In this document: positions 55,275 to 64,000 of the stretch, piece by piece
Layout of the letters: every line of letters begins with the position of its first letter
How positions within the stretch are numbered: position 1 is the first letter of the stretch
Origin: CAZDBA01 sp965224765
GTDB taxonomy: Bacteria > Planctomycetota > Planctomycetia > Pirellulales > Pirellulaceae
Assembly: GCA_965224765.1 (NCBI GenBank)
Contig: CBDDAC010000002.1
Span: 248,001 to 312,000 of the forward strand
Length of the DNA stretch: 64,000 nucleotides
Direction of reading: 5' to 3'
The notes under the pieces: model-generated
What the model saw: only the letters and a program-made list of their open reading frames with translations
What the model was told of the DNA's origin: nothing
Database searches by the model: none
Translations under genes and position numbers: made by a program

Positions 55275-56732
55275 TTACCGGAGGAAATTGAGAAGGCTCG
55301 TTGACGCGATTTGTGCGGTGACCGAGTAAGTGAACTCCAGCAACGACTGTTCGTTCTGAAGTCTCAGAACGGCTTCTGGAATATCCGTCGCCTGGAAATT
55401 GTTTACTTGTGTTTCGACTTCTAGTTGAAGGTTTTGTACGCGGACTTCAAGTTCATCCAAAGCCTGAAGCGATGCCGACTGTTTACCAATGGTCAACAGC
55501 ATGTGATCGGCCAATCCATTTAGTTCACCAAGCCTACGGTCCAAGGAAGCTGAGTAGGCTTGGCTGTCCAGGCCGCGCGTGTTGCGTAGGTCTGCGGCCA
55601 GTTCGTGAAGAGCCTGGAAGACGTTGGCGGTTCCTGGAAACTCTAGATAGTCAGTGCCAGGCTGAGTAATCCCCGTCGAGTCGATATGAGTTTGTCTTCC
55701 GGTCGTCGAATCGACCAATGTTTGACTTGCGGAAAAATCGATGGCGGTTTGAGTGAGTCCACCATCAACGCTTAATGTTCCGTCAGACGCGAATGAAACG
55801 GTGCCCGAGAATCCCGCTGTGATCGCGCTCATGTCGAGGTAGACTTCTTGTCCATCTTCCGAGATGACCCGAAGATCGATGTCCGTTTGCGACCAATTGA
55901 CTTCAATCCCGTTGTTAAAAGTGACGGTGCCGGAGCTCCCTGTGCCGCTTAGGTCATTGATCGTGACGCTGTTGTCGCCGGCGGGCCCGATGACGGTGTC
56001 GTTTGCGACTGAGCGGGTCCCTGGAGCGACGCCAGAAGAGCCTGAGTAGGTCGTTGACGTATGTTCCACGATCAGATTAGCTCGGCCGATGATACTGTCG
56101 GTGCCCGCTCCGTTTTTTGCCCCAGTGTTTCCAAGGGCGAGTAAATCTCCACGCTGGGAGTTCCCAAAGATTTGATCGCCAGCGTAGAATGTTTCAATGG
56201 AGACACTGGTACCAATGAATGCAGCGCTATTGCCGTTTGCTCCTTGATATTCGGCTTGAATCGGTCCACCTTCTACTAATGGTTGGCCGAAATCGAATGG
56301 CTGTTGGTTTGATTTTGCCCCACCATACAGAAAAGAGCCTGCCGACTGGGCCTTGGAAACATCCTTAATGCTGGTCAAAAGTCCTTCGACCTCGACGGCT
56401 AGAGCGTTGCGCTCGCTAGGAGATGTCGATTGAATTCCTTGCTGAGCCAGCGTTTTGGCCCGAACGACAAGGTTATGGGCTTGTTGGATATTGGAAACGC
56501 TCGTGTTAAGTTTGGTTTCTGCATCGAGAATGGAGTAGGAATCTGAATCCAGCTGCTGCAGTTGATTCCTGAGCGAAGTCACCTGATGGAAGGCGACGGG
56601 ATCGTCTGATGAGCGATGCAACCTTAAACCAGAAGAAATCTGTCTTTGGAAATTGACGATATTCGAAGTGTGATTTGAGACATAGCGAATCGCTTGATTC
56701 GTACTGGTCTGAGAGGTTGCGCGAAAATACAT
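55275..56732 (-). CDS. flgL: Flagellar hook-filament junction protein FlgL (HAP3)
   Basis: 485 residues. The flagellin-type N-terminus (about 1-140) has SGLRLHRSSDDPVAF, QLDSDSYSILDAETKLNTSVSNIQ and QGIQSTSPSERNALAVEV. A variable middle follows. The C-terminal helical region has RLGELNGLADHMLLTIGKQSASLQ, ALDELEVRVQNL, then ends SLLNFL. FlgL is longer than the ~317 residues of E. coli because of the middle insert. It lies 7 bases downstream of flgK and ends the operon in this window. Confidence 0.92.
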   Translation of the reverse strand: MYFRATSQTSTNQAIRYVSNHTSNIVNFQRQISSGLRLHRSSDDPVAFHQVTSLRNQLQQLDSDSYSILDAETKLNTSVSNIQQAHNLVVRAKTLAQQGIQSTSPSERNALAVEVEGLLTSIKDVSKAQSAGSFLYGGAKSNQQPFDFGQPLVEGGPIQAEYQGANGNSAAFIGTSVSIETFYAGDQIFGNSQRGDLLALGNTGAKNGAGTDSIIGRANLIVEHTSTTYSGSSGVAPGTRSVANDTVIGPAGDNSVTINDLSGTGSSGTVTFNNGIEVNWSQTDIDLRVISEDGQEVYLDMSAITAGFSGTVSFASDGTLSVDGGLTQTAIDFSASQTLVDSTTGRQTHIDSTGITQPGTDYLEFPGTANVFQALHELAADLRNTRGLDSQAYSASLDRRLGELNGLADHMLLTIGKQSASLQALDELEVRVQNLQLEVETQVNNFQATDIPEAVLRLQNEQSLLEFTYSVTAQIASTSLLNFLR

Positions 56733-56739
56733 TGGGGAG

Positions 56740-58701
56740 TTACCTGATAATATTGAATAGTTCGTCTAGCATCGCTTCCATGGTGCGGACGACCTGGATC
56801 GCAGCTTCGTAAGTTTTCTGGTGCTGAGTCAGATTGATAAGCTCTTCATTGATGTCAACTCCAGAAGCCGCATCGAGTCTTGTCTCATACTCGAATTTGA
56901 GTTCAGACAAACTGATTTGAACGCTCTGAGACGATTGAACATTGAATCCAATTTCCGAGTTCGCCTCCGCCAGAAAATTATCAAAGGTTTGGTTTCTTTC
57001 ACCGACCGATCGTTGTTCTCTGAGTGCCAAAAGACCTTTCAGATTTCGTGTGTCGGCAATGTCACCTGACTTGGTGGTTGAAATCTGCGCTGGCGAATCT
57101 TTGATGCGTTGATCAACGTCGATGTTTCCCGCGTCAGTGCCGGTAAAGAATCCGTTCAAGCCGATCGCCGAAAGCAAACCGCTTGTGTCACTTTCGGCAA
57201 TCATTTTGACTTCAAATGATTCGCCCGCTGCCACATCTCCTACGCCAAGTTGAACAGAAACTCCGTGCCCCAGGTCGATCGGAGAACCGGCTTCGTAGTC
57301 TTGTCCGATGTCAAATTCATTCAGGACCGTTCCCAGCGAGTCGGAAACCTGAATTTTCAAGTCGGCGGTTTTTCCGACGGTGCCACTGGAGAGCATGGTG
57401 ACGGTAAAGGCTTCATTGGTTTTGCCAGTGTAATCACCCGAGATTCCTGGGATCGATGAACCTGTTAGCCCGGAGGTATCCGGAATGGTTTCCAGTCGTC
57501 CTGTGAAATCGAATTTAAAACCAGGTTGAGCAATGACGGAAAGCCGCCCCGATGCCGGGTCAACCAGCGCCTGGATATTGTCAACGCCGCTGAGCTTGCT
57601 GGCAATGCTGTTCAGTGAATCGGTCGTCGGATCGATGGTCAACGTTGTGGTAGAGAGTTCGCCTGAAGGCGAGGTAATCGTTACCGACAGTTCGCCTGCA
57701 GAAATAGGGAAGGGAGTTTCATCGGCGAGAAGGGCTGTGACGTCTCCGATCTGTTGACTGCTTTGCAATCGAGAAAAGGAGCTCCCGATTCCAATTCCAG
57801 TCGCGTGAACCTGGTTGAACTGGTTGATGAACTCACTGGCGAAGGTGTCGATTTTCTGTTCGAAATTATCGATCAGATTGTTTTTTACGTCCACCAACGC
57901 TGCGATTCGCCCACCAGCAAATGTCGTGGGTCGGTTTCCATTTTCGACTTGGATTTGAATTGATCCGTCGGCGTTGGTCGCCGTCTCAAAACGAATGGGA
58001 GCAGCGCCGATACTTATCGAGCTCCCCGCCAATCCGAGGCCAAGCTCGTTTTGGACAAACTCGTACCGTTGAACGTCAACGCGCTCGGCAATTCTGTTGA
58101 TCAATTGATCGCGTTGATCGAGCAGGTCGTTGGGGACACTTTGATGAGACGCGGTTTTAATTCTGTTCTGAAGATCGACGAGGTTTTCGATGTCTTGATT
58201 GAGGGCATCAACTTCGAGTTCGATTTGCCCGACGATATCGTCTTTGATTTGCACGAACTCACCACGAACGTCCTTGATTCGATTGACCAGATTCGAAGCG
58301 TCATTCACGATTGAGTTTCGCAACGAATTTTCGCCGGGGTTGGCGGAAAGTCGAGAAAACCCGTCAAAGAGCCTGGTGAAGGCATTTTGAATGGAGCCTT
58401 CGCCGGGCGCAATGAGCGATTCGATTCGGGTTTCAATCAACAGGCTCTGGTCGATTCGGCTGAGGTCAGAAGACGCCGTCGTGAAGGCGCTCTCGACGAT
58501 CATTTCCCGATTCCGACGAACATCATGGATTTCGACGCCGCTGCCGATGAATCGACCGCGCACAAAGTCCGCCTGATTGGTTTGGAATAAGACTTCCTGT
58601 CTATGAAAACCCTCGGTATTCGCGTTGGCCAGGTTGTGCGAGACGTTGTTGATCGCGAACTGACTGGCTTGTAGCGCCGAGAGACCTATCCTTAGGTTCA
58701 T
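56740..58701 (-). CDS. flgK: Flagellar hook-associated protein FlgK (HAP1)
   Basis: 653 residues. The N-terminal rod/hook motif is LRIGLSALQASQFAINNVSHNLANANTEGFHRQEV. A helical D1 region follows, with FDGFSRLSANPGENSLRNSIV and LLDQRDQLINRIAERVDV. The C-terminal FlgK block is SSQSVQISLSELKFEYETR, DINEELINLTQHQKTYEAA and VRTMEAMLDELFNI. It joins hook to filament. Between flgN-like and flgL with short gaps of 9 and 7 bases. Confidence 0.95.
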   Translation of the reverse strand: MNLRIGLSALQASQFAINNVSHNLANANTEGFHRQEVLFQTNQADFVRGRFIGSGVEIHDVRRNREMIVESAFTTASSDLSRIDQSLLIETRIESLIAPGEGSIQNAFTRLFDGFSRLSANPGENSLRNSIVNDASNLVNRIKDVRGEFVQIKDDIVGQIELEVDALNQDIENLVDLQNRIKTASHQSVPNDLLDQRDQLINRIAERVDVQRYEFVQNELGLGLAGSSISIGAAPIRFETATNADGSIQIQVENGNRPTTFAGGRIAALVDVKNNLIDNFEQKIDTFASEFINQFNQVHATGIGIGSSFSRLQSSQQIGDVTALLADETPFPISAGELSVTITSPSGELSTTTLTIDPTTDSLNSIASKLSGVDNIQALVDPASGRLSVIAQPGFKFDFTGRLETIPDTSGLTGSSIPGISGDYTGKTNEAFTVTMLSSGTVGKTADLKIQVSDSLGTVLNEFDIGQDYEAGSPIDLGHGVSVQLGVGDVAAGESFEVKMIAESDTSGLLSAIGLNGFFTGTDAGNIDVDQRIKDSPAQISTTKSGDIADTRNLKGLLALREQRSVGERNQTFDNFLAEANSEIGFNVQSSQSVQISLSELKFEYETRLDAASGVDINEELINLTQHQKTYEAAIQVVRTMEAMLDELFNIIR

Positions 58702-58710
58702 AAGCGTTCT

Positions 58711-59289
58711 TTAACAATTAGTAGCTACAAATGTTGATTTGAAAAATGACTGTGCTTGAGTGAGTCCGCTTGCGTTGTAACAGTCTGATTTTGGAGCGTT
58801 ACCGTTAAGCAGCACATCGTAGTAGTTGAGTGTGTAAATCAGAACGGTCTGGTTGCCCATGGTAATGGAGTAGACTTTATCCAATTTGGTGCGAATTTCT
58901 TCGCGTAGGTTCTTTAGTTTGCTTCGAAAGGGTTCGTTGATCAAAAAGAACAAAGAGGTCAGTGAAGGCGCTTCGTCTTCGCCCGTGGGGGCAAATGTTT
59001 TCAAGACGCCTGGAAGTTTCTTTCTTGCTTCGAGGACCGGCAGGAATCGTTTTGAAATTCCGTCCCGAAGTTGGTTCAATCGCTCCATGATTTTTTGATT
59101 TTCGCGCTGAGCGGCCGTCGCCTCTTCACCGACAACGGCTGTCGGAATACTTCGTTGCTCCCTCAGAATTTGCTGAATTTCCAAGCCTGATTCGATTACT
59201 GTATCGAGATAGAGAGACTCCATCTGTAGGTGTCCAAAGACAATGGTCAGTCTTTCTGCCACACTTGTACCGAAATCTTGTTGAAACAT
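58711..59289 (-). CDS. FlgN-like flagellar chaperone candidate
   Basis: 192 residues from ATG 59289, chosen because CAGGAG lies 6 bases upstream (ATG 59319 is in frame upstream). The protein is all-helical and charged, with a long coiled-coil-like middle (QRENQKIMERLNQLRDGISK), and no signal peptide. Position directly before flgK in a flgF-L operon is that of FlgN, the FlgK/FlgL export chaperone. Sequence similarity alone is weak, so the name rests on position and shape. Confidence 0.55.
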   Translation of the reverse strand: MFQQDFGTSVAERLTIVFGHLQMESLYLDTVIESGLEIQQILREQRSIPTAVVGEEATAAQRENQKIMERLNQLRDGISKRFLPVLEARKKLPGVLKTFAPTGEDEAPSLTSLFFLINEPFRSKLKNLREEIRTKLDKVYSITMGNQTVLIYTLNYYDVLLNGNAPKSDCYNASGLTQAQSFFKSTFVATNC

Positions 59290-59441
59290 CGCGTTCTCCT
59301 GCAGGTCTACATTGATCATTCTTGTGATCGAAGCATTTCAAAAATGCTTGATGGGTTTGGCAAAGCCAGTACTGTTGCTGAGTGGAAAAAATGCGAGTCG
59401 AGGTGGTTAGCACGAATATGCAAGTTGTAAGTTCGTTAGAA

Positions 59442-59798
59442 TCAGGACATCGGCGCGGCATCTGTGTAGGATTTGATCGCGTCGGCAATGCCCAGTGGTT
59501 GGGCCTCTGCAAGGTGCTGGCCCATGAACATGTCGAACATGCCTCCAAATGTATCGCTTGATTCGCCACCAAAAAGCCCACCTTCTTTTTGGTCAAGTGT
59601 GCTTCTCATCTCTTTCAACATGAGAGACAGGAACACGGACTCAAACTCTTGCGCTGCCGAGTCGAGTTGAGCGTTTTTGGCTTTGATGGATTCTTTTGCG
59701 GATTCAACTTCAGCGGTTTTGAGAAGGGAACCGTCAGCCAACTGCTCAAGCCGATTGATGTCGAATGGCAGGCTCGCTATAGATTTTCCAATGTCCAT
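59442..59798 (-). CDS. flgJ: FlgJ-type rod-binding protein (N-terminal domain only)
   Basis: 118 residues; start ATG 59798 with AGGAGT upstream. The rod-binding signature is SAAQEFESVFLSLMLKEMRSTL followed by GGMFDMFMGQHLAEAQ and GIADAI. The muramidase half of enterobacterial FlgJ is absent, as in many other phyla, so a separate hydrolase must open the peptidoglycan. It lies between flgI and the flgN-like gene. Confidence 0.88.
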   Translation of the reverse strand: MDIGKSIASLPFDINRLEQLADGSLLKTAEVESAKESIKAKNAQLDSAAQEFESVFLSLMLKEMRSTLDQKEGGLFGGESSDTFGGMFDMFMGQHLAEAQPLGIADAIKSYTDAAPMS

Positions 59799-59825
59799 GA
59801 CAAACTCCTGAACGGTTTTGTGTTG

Positions 59826-61238
59826 TTACTGAATGATCAATTGAGCTTGCAACGCTCCAGAATCTCTGATGGATTCAAAGATTCCGATCATGTCACGCGG
59901 TGATACCCCCAGTTGGTTGAGTAGTCCTGCGAGTTCACCAACGGTCGTTTGCTGATTCAGCACGTTGTAGGTTCCCCCCGTCTCGCTCGTGGTTATTTGT
60001 GTCCGAGGGAGTATTGCAGTTTCTCCTTGAGAGAATGGGGCCGGTTGAGCCGCCACTGGAGATTCGTTGGTTGTGATGACCAGGTTCTCATTGGCAAACA
60101 TGATTTTGGACAACCTGACGTTCTGACCGATCACGATCGTCCCTGTCTTTTGATTGATTACCACTCGAGCCGGGATGTCTGGCACGACTCGAAGTTCATT
60201 GACTTTGACAACGAATTCAAACTTGGAGTTGATGTATTGTTTGGGGAAATATACGTCTACCGATCCCTGATCCAGGGCCGTTGCATGGCCAGGAAAGAAA
60301 TGATTGATCTGTTCTACAATGCGATGAGCCGTCGCGTAATCTTTGTTCGTGAGAAGCAAACGAAATGATTGCCCAGGAAAGGCGGGTTCTTCCTCGATTG
60401 CCACTTCAACCTGCGCGTCGACTTTTCCCGTGGTATCGTGGTTCTTGGTGATTGTTCCCGCAGCGCCCTTGGCCGAGAACCCACTCAAGACCAGCGGGCC
60501 TCCTGCGATCGCATAGACTTGGTCATCAAAACCTTTTAGCTCGGTTGCTTGTAGAACGCCGCCAAACAATCCAGCCGCATTGTCCATCGTAGAAACGGTT
60601 GCGGTGACTTTTTGGCCGGGTCGAGAAAATGCGGGGATGTCGGCGGAAACGACCACCGCCGACATGCTTCCTGCAGGGATTTCCTCCAAGCGAATGTTGA
60701 AGCTCTGAAGCATGTTGGCTGCAAGCCGTTTTGTTAATTCGTCTTTTCCGCCCGTTCCTTTTAGACCCGTGATCAATCCAATGCCCGTCAAGTGATTGGT
60801 GCGATGTCCTTCGATGGTTGTGATATCCTTGATTCGGATTTGCAAGGGAGCATCCCGAAAGGCTACTTGGTTCGTTGGGAAAGTTGCATGGGGTTGCAGT
60901 GTGGGTTGGATCGTTTCTGGAGTTTGGTTGTTGAATGCAGGGTTGGCAAATTGCCTGCTCGGTTGTTGTCCGCGGATCTGCTGGCCGGGAATCTGCTGGC
61001 CAGAGAAAGGCTGATTACGAAGTTGGTTTGCCGGTGGTGCTGTCAGAGGAGTCGGTAGTTGCGAAGGCGATGTGATTACACTCGGTTGATTCTGCCCAAA
61101 GGTGATCGATGAACAAGTGAGGCAAACCACCATTCCGAATAGAGAAAGGGTCAGACGCGAAAGGTAGCGGTCGTTGTGCGGGAAATTCATTTTTCGATTC
61201 ACTTCAAAGGAATGTACACGTCTTCGCTGCTCAGTCAT
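59826..61238 (-). CDS. flgI: Flagellar P-ring protein FlgI
   Basis: 470 residues if started at 61238, 3 bases after flgH; ATG 61190 is an alternative closer to the signal peptide (LSLFGMVVCLTCSSITFGQ). After a Gln/Pro-rich ~70-residue insert typical P-ring blocks appear: RIKDITTIEGHRTNHLTGIGLITGLKGTGG, VVVSADIPAFSRPGQKVTATVSTMDNA, GGVLQATELKG, VAIEEEP, VVINQKTGTIVIGQNVRLS, and VGELAGLLNQLGVSPRDMIGIFESI at the end. Forms the periplasmic ring around the rod. Confidence 0.94.
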   Translation of the reverse strand: MTEQRRRVHSFEVNRKMNFPHNDRYLSRLTLSLFGMVVCLTCSSITFGQNQPSVITSPSQLPTPLTAPPANQLRNQPFSGQQIPGQQIRGQQPSRQFANPAFNNQTPETIQPTLQPHATFPTNQVAFRDAPLQIRIKDITTIEGHRTNHLTGIGLITGLKGTGGKDELTKRLAANMLQSFNIRLEEIPAGSMSAVVVSADIPAFSRPGQKVTATVSTMDNAAGLFGGVLQATELKGFDDQVYAIAGGPLVLSGFSAKGAAGTITKNHDTTGKVDAQVEVAIEEEPAFPGQSFRLLLTNKDYATAHRIVEQINHFFPGHATALDQGSVDVYFPKQYINSKFEFVVKVNELRVVPDIPARVVINQKTGTIVIGQNVRLSKIMFANENLVITTNESPVAAQPAPFSQGETAILPRTQITTSETGGTYNVLNQQTTVGELAGLLNQLGVSPRDMIGIFESIRDSGALQAQLIIQ

Positions 61239-61241
61239 CTT

Positions 61242-61889
61242 CTATGGCCAAATGCTATTCATCTTTTTGCCTAGCCAGCTCTGATTGATAAACTTGCGTT
61301 CAGAATCCTGCCCATTTGATTCGTAACTGATTGTCAAATTGGATACGAGTCGCGAAGAAACCGAGTTTGCTCCGGTGACGTCGACGTTGCGAACGATTCC
61401 CGACAGGACCAATGTGCGGTTATCCCCTTCGAGTGACATGTTGCGTTTACCAGTGACCAGGAGGTTGCCGTTGGGCAGAGTGTCAACGACTTGGACGGTA
61501 AAACGATCGGTGAAACCTCGTTCACTCTTGAACTGGGTATTTCCATTGAATTGTCGATTGGCTGCAGTCTCTTGATCAAAGTTGAGGTTGCCTGCCGCGG
61601 TGCCAAGACCGCCGCCGACGCCGTAGCTGCCCGTGCCCTCTGCAGTCGAGCTGTTTTGTTTTCGCAGAGTCCGTTGGTCCTTGTTCTCGACATCAGATTG
61701 TTCTTCGATGGTGATGACCAGCAGGTCGCCTGGCCGACGTGCTTTGACGTCGGAGAACATGTCCGTTTTTCGATGGTCACGCCGTTCCCACAATGATGAT
61801 CGCTGTGCAGGGCAGTCACTGCTTTGGAACGAAAATATGAACATAAGAGCGAGAAACGGCAGCAGTTTTTTGATGTTGATTTTGAACAT
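61242..61889 (-). CDS. flgH: Flagellar L-ring protein FlgH
   Basis: 215 residues; ATG 61889 with AAAGGA upstream. The signal region FLALMFIFSFQSSDCPA has a Cys that could serve as lipobox, though S-S-D-C is not a perfect lipobox. L-ring blocks: MFSDVKARRPGDLLVITIEEQSDVEN, RFTVQVVDTLPNGNLLVTGKRNM, LVLSGIVRNVDV, SNLTISYESNG and a C-terminal WLGKKMNSIWP. Its presence implies an outer membrane ring, i.e. a diderm envelope. Confidence 0.93.
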   Translation of the reverse strand: MFKINIKKLLPFLALMFIFSFQSSDCPAQRSSLWERRDHRKTDMFSDVKARRPGDLLVITIEEQSDVENKDQRTLRKQNSSTAEGTGSYGVGGGLGTAAGNLNFDQETAANRQFNGNTQFKSERGFTDRFTVQVVDTLPNGNLLVTGKRNMSLEGDNRTLVLSGIVRNVDVTGANSVSSRLVSNLTISYESNGQDSERKFINQSWLGKKMNSIWP

Positions 61890-61946
61890 GAATGTCCTTT
61901 TATTGCGGCCAGTTATGGGCTAAATTTTATCAGGGAAGTATTCGGG

Positions 61947-62942
61947 TTAGCGAAGTTCGACGGTATAGGTGTCAATGACTTTGGCGAAAAGCCGTTCGTT
62001 GTTGTTCATATTGATCACCTGAATCGTGTCGCCAAGGTTGGCGTCTTCCAATGCCTTGATCTTCTTGAGCGTGACGGTCAGATGACCGCTTCGCAACACG
62101 GCGCTAACGATGCTGTTTTTCTTGATTAGCGCGTCTTGTTTGACGACCACCGATTTGATGGCATTGGGCTTGATCAATTCATAGGTGGCGATATCCGCGT
62201 TTGATTCCTTGCCAAGTGCATGTGCCATGGTCAGGAAACCCGTTGAGTTGGTTGATACTGGACGTCGCACGGAATCGAGGTTTTCTCGCGTTAGAACGGT
62301 ACCTCGGGCGATATCCATTTTGGCAACGGCCAATTCTCGATAGATGGCGACCGTCACTGGAACGTTCATTGGCTGAAATTTGTTTTGTGAGTCTCGGATC
62401 ATGGTTGGCAAGGTGCTTTTCCCTAGCGGGATGTCTGGTCGTCCAAGCGGCTCCAGTTTTAAAGTTCGGAAGTCCATGTGGCTGTCATTGGCAATTTTGA
62501 AGTTGGAATCGATCGTGACTTGGATTGCTGATTCGGGAATCGCGAACTGGGATGAAAGTTGCTGATTGAGCAATGTTTGAATGATCTGGCGCGTGTCGTC
62601 CTGGTCAATGCGGCTGACTTTGAATTCCTCGGGTCCGCTGATGTCAGAAGCTGCCACATCGAAACCAGCCAACAGCAAGCGGATGCGAATCTGTTCTTTG
62701 GTGATCCAGATTTCGTTGGCGTTACCATTGAACGAGTCGACATCGATGTTTTGCAGCGTCTTTGCCACTTCGGGGCTTGAAACTGACAAGGTAGCGATAT
62801 CTCCCAGTTGTACCGTTGACTTGGCAACTCGGAGTTCCGAATTTCGGATCTGGACGGATACCTGAGCGGTCAGGTCCTGCCCAGAAAACCCACCCAGGAA
62901 TGTGACGGCCAGAGCCAGCAACAAAATCCTATCAAACTTCAT
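61947..62942 (-). CDS. flgA: Flagellar basal body P-ring assembly chaperone FlgA
   Basis: 331 residues with signal peptide (LLLALAVTFLGGFSGQDLTAQ) and AGGTGA ribosome site. The C-terminal SAF-like domain is typical of FlgA: VAKMDIARGTVLTRENLD, IKPNAIKSVVVKQDALIKKNSIV, LKKIKALEDANLGDTIQVINMNN and VIDTYTVEL. A ~190-residue N-terminal half is longer than in short FlgA forms. It assists P-ring assembly. flgG ends 7 bases upstream. Confidence 0.92.
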   Translation of the reverse strand: MKFDRILLLALAVTFLGGFSGQDLTAQVSVQIRNSELRVAKSTVQLGDIATLSVSSPEVAKTLQNIDVDSFNGNANEIWITKEQIRIRLLLAGFDVAASDISGPEEFKVSRIDQDDTRQIIQTLLNQQLSSQFAIPESAIQVTIDSNFKIANDSHMDFRTLKLEPLGRPDIPLGKSTLPTMIRDSQNKFQPMNVPVTVAIYRELAVAKMDIARGTVLTRENLDSVRRPVSTNSTGFLTMAHALGKESNADIATYELIKPNAIKSVVVKQDALIKKNSIVSAVLRSGHLTVTLKKIKALEDANLGDTIQVINMNNNERLFAKVIDTYTVELR

Positions 62943-62949
62943 GGATCAC

Positions 62950-63732
62950 CTATCGAATGATTTGACTTGTGGTGGAAAGCATTTCATCGCCAGCGCGGAT
63001 GGCCCGGGAATTGATTTCGTAGGCTCGCTGTGCCGTGATTAGTGAGACCATCTCTGAGACGACTTCGACGTTGGAGCCTTCAATTGACCCTTGTCGGAGC
63101 GTACCGAAACCCGAGTCGCCCGCAGTGCCTGTGATTTCCGCTCCAGATGCTTCGGTAGCGAGATAGATGTTTCCGCCACGCTGCCGGAGACCGGCGGGGT
63201 TCGAAAATCGATAAAGGTTGATGGTGCCGGCGGTCGTGATGGTTCCGTTCTCCAGGTAGCTGACATCGCCGGTGGCGGAGACTTGAACTTGTTCTGCAGT
63301 CGACGGGATGGTGATGTTCGGATCCAGTGGAAGGCCATCGCCGTTGACCATGAGGCCATTGGCATCTTTGAGGAACGATCCATCTCTGGTGTAACCAGCA
63401 CTCCCGTCTGGCATGGAGACTTTGAAGAAACCATCGCCTTCAATCGCCATGTGAGTGTCGATCCCCGTTTCGATCGACGCGCCTTGAGTGAACACGTTGG
63501 TTGTGCCAATGGGCCGAACGCCGTTGCCAATCTGTAAACCGATCGGAGAGGTTCGCCCTCCTCCAGTCGACGCACCTGGTAGTTTGGCGGCATCGTAAAT
63601 CAGGTCAGCAAACTCAATGTGGCTTCGCTTGAAACCGGTTGTATTGACGTTGGCCAGGTTGTTGGCCGTGTTGTCAATTAACAACTCCTGTGCACGCATT
63701 CCCGTGGCACTGGTGAAAAAAGCTTTTAGCAT
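62950..63732 (-). CDS. flgG: Flagellar distal rod protein FlgG
   Basis: 260 residues from ATG 63732 (AAAGGACT upstream; a longer start at 63762 adds 10 unlikely residues). The length is exactly that of FlgG. Motifs: MRAQELLIDNTANNLANVNTTGFKRSHIEF, then FADLIYDAAK, GNGVRP, FKVSMPDGSAGYTRDGSFLKDANGLMV, and the C-terminus GSIEGSNVEVVSEMVSLITAQRAYEINSRAI. Forms the distal rod. Confidence 0.96.
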   Translation of the reverse strand: MLKAFFTSATGMRAQELLIDNTANNLANVNTTGFKRSHIEFADLIYDAAKLPGASTGGGRTSPIGLQIGNGVRPIGTTNVFTQGASIETGIDTHMAIEGDGFFKVSMPDGSAGYTRDGSFLKDANGLMVNGDGLPLDPNITIPSTAEQVQVSATGDVSYLENGTITTAGTINLYRFSNPAGLRQRGGNIYLATEASGAEITGTAGDSGFGTLRQGSIEGSNVEVVSEMVSLITAQRAYEINSRAIRAGDEMLSTTSQIIR

Positions 63733-63774
63733 GAAAGAGTCCTTTCTTTTCTGTGTCGACAATCGACCAAGTGT

Positions 63775-64000
63775 CTAGGCGCGAATGTTTTCCTGAATTG
63801 AATCTGAGATGGTTCGTATCGCACGTTGTGCAGCTTCGAATCCGCGCGAGCCAATGATCAAACTGATGAGTTCGGTGACTGGATGAGCATTGGAAAGCTC
63901 ACGGAATCCTTGCACGGCACTGGCGTCCGTGGGCGGTTCCAAAGTCGCTTGTCCGATATTGAAATAGATTTGACTGTCGGATTCCAATAGATTCGGATCA
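63775..64000 (-). CDS. flgF: Flagellar rod protein FlgF-like, C-terminal part only (runs off right edge)
   Basis: About 75 codons to the stop at 63775; the frame is open to the window end, so the start lies outside. The end shows GFRELSNAHPVTELISLIIGSRGFEAAQRAI, the rod/hook-family C-terminal helix in which residues normally read SNVDxVxEMxxMI. It directly precedes flgG, the normal place of flgF. Only the C-terminus is visible, so the exact rod protein is inferred from order. Confidence 0.75.
   Translation of the reverse strand, partial: DPNLLESDSQIYFNIGQATLEPPTDASAVQGFRELSNAHPVTELISLIIGSRGFEAAQRAIRTISDSIQENIRA

Overview
The window looks like a chromosome segment of a marine Planctomycetota bacterium, most likely Pirellulales (inference). 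Signs seen directly: a DUF1559 prepilin-like protein, a giant protein with the planctomycete LEPR-XLL N-terminal motif, a PEP-CTERM tail, a secreted PQQ-propeller protein, Cys/Gly-rich small secreted proteins, a MFS-PlsC-AMP-ligase fusion, and few operons outside the flagellar cluster. No tRNA, rRNA or CRISPR array was recognised.

Layout. 1-2 kb: left-edge partial acyltransferase-3 and a STAS/anti-sigma-kinase pair. 2.1-2.7 kb: three imperfect ~220-230 bp direct repeats. 2.8-34.2 kb: mostly housekeeping genes: acyl-ACP/phospholipid acyltransferase fusion, PutA, PyrD, S1 protein, a sialate O-acetylesterase relative lacking its expected nucleophile, parvulin, SGNH-Dabb fusion, YacG, PQQ-propeller protein, PurH, Cys-rich secreted proteins, DUF1559 protein, DRG-like GTPase, and AceE-AceF.

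34.2-52.5 kb is an accessory island and the most interesting part. Its core is an 11.2-kb gene for a 3,725-residue protein: LEPR-XLL motif, Ig-like repeats, a ~2,000-residue Ala/Asp/Glu-rich helical stalk, a pre-toxin region, and a C-terminal RES-type (NAD+-consuming) toxin-like domain. Its stop codon overlaps by one base the start of a small Cys-rich gene, the candidate immunity gene. Just downstream lies the 3' end of a paralogue: same stalk end and pre-toxin region, but a different C-terminal domain (AHH/HNH-type nuclease-like) and its own different small downstream gene. This paralogue was cut exactly at the edge of a 240-bp inverted-repeat element. A third scrap of the stalk gene sits next to an IS21 istB remnant. 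The arrangement resembles Rhs/CdiA polymorphic toxins with orphan tips, built on a planctomycete-type scaffold. The island also holds two short inverted-repeat elements (two copies each), a RadC-like JAB gene and a decayed DUF4393 (Abi-alpha-like) gene.

53-55 kb: a protein of six W/Y-rich ~75-residue modules and a frameshifted PEP-CTERM protein. 55.3-64 kb: a minus-strand flagellar operon in transcription order flgF(partial)-flgG-flgA-flgH-flgI-flgJ-like-flgN-like-flgK-flgL, running off the right edge.
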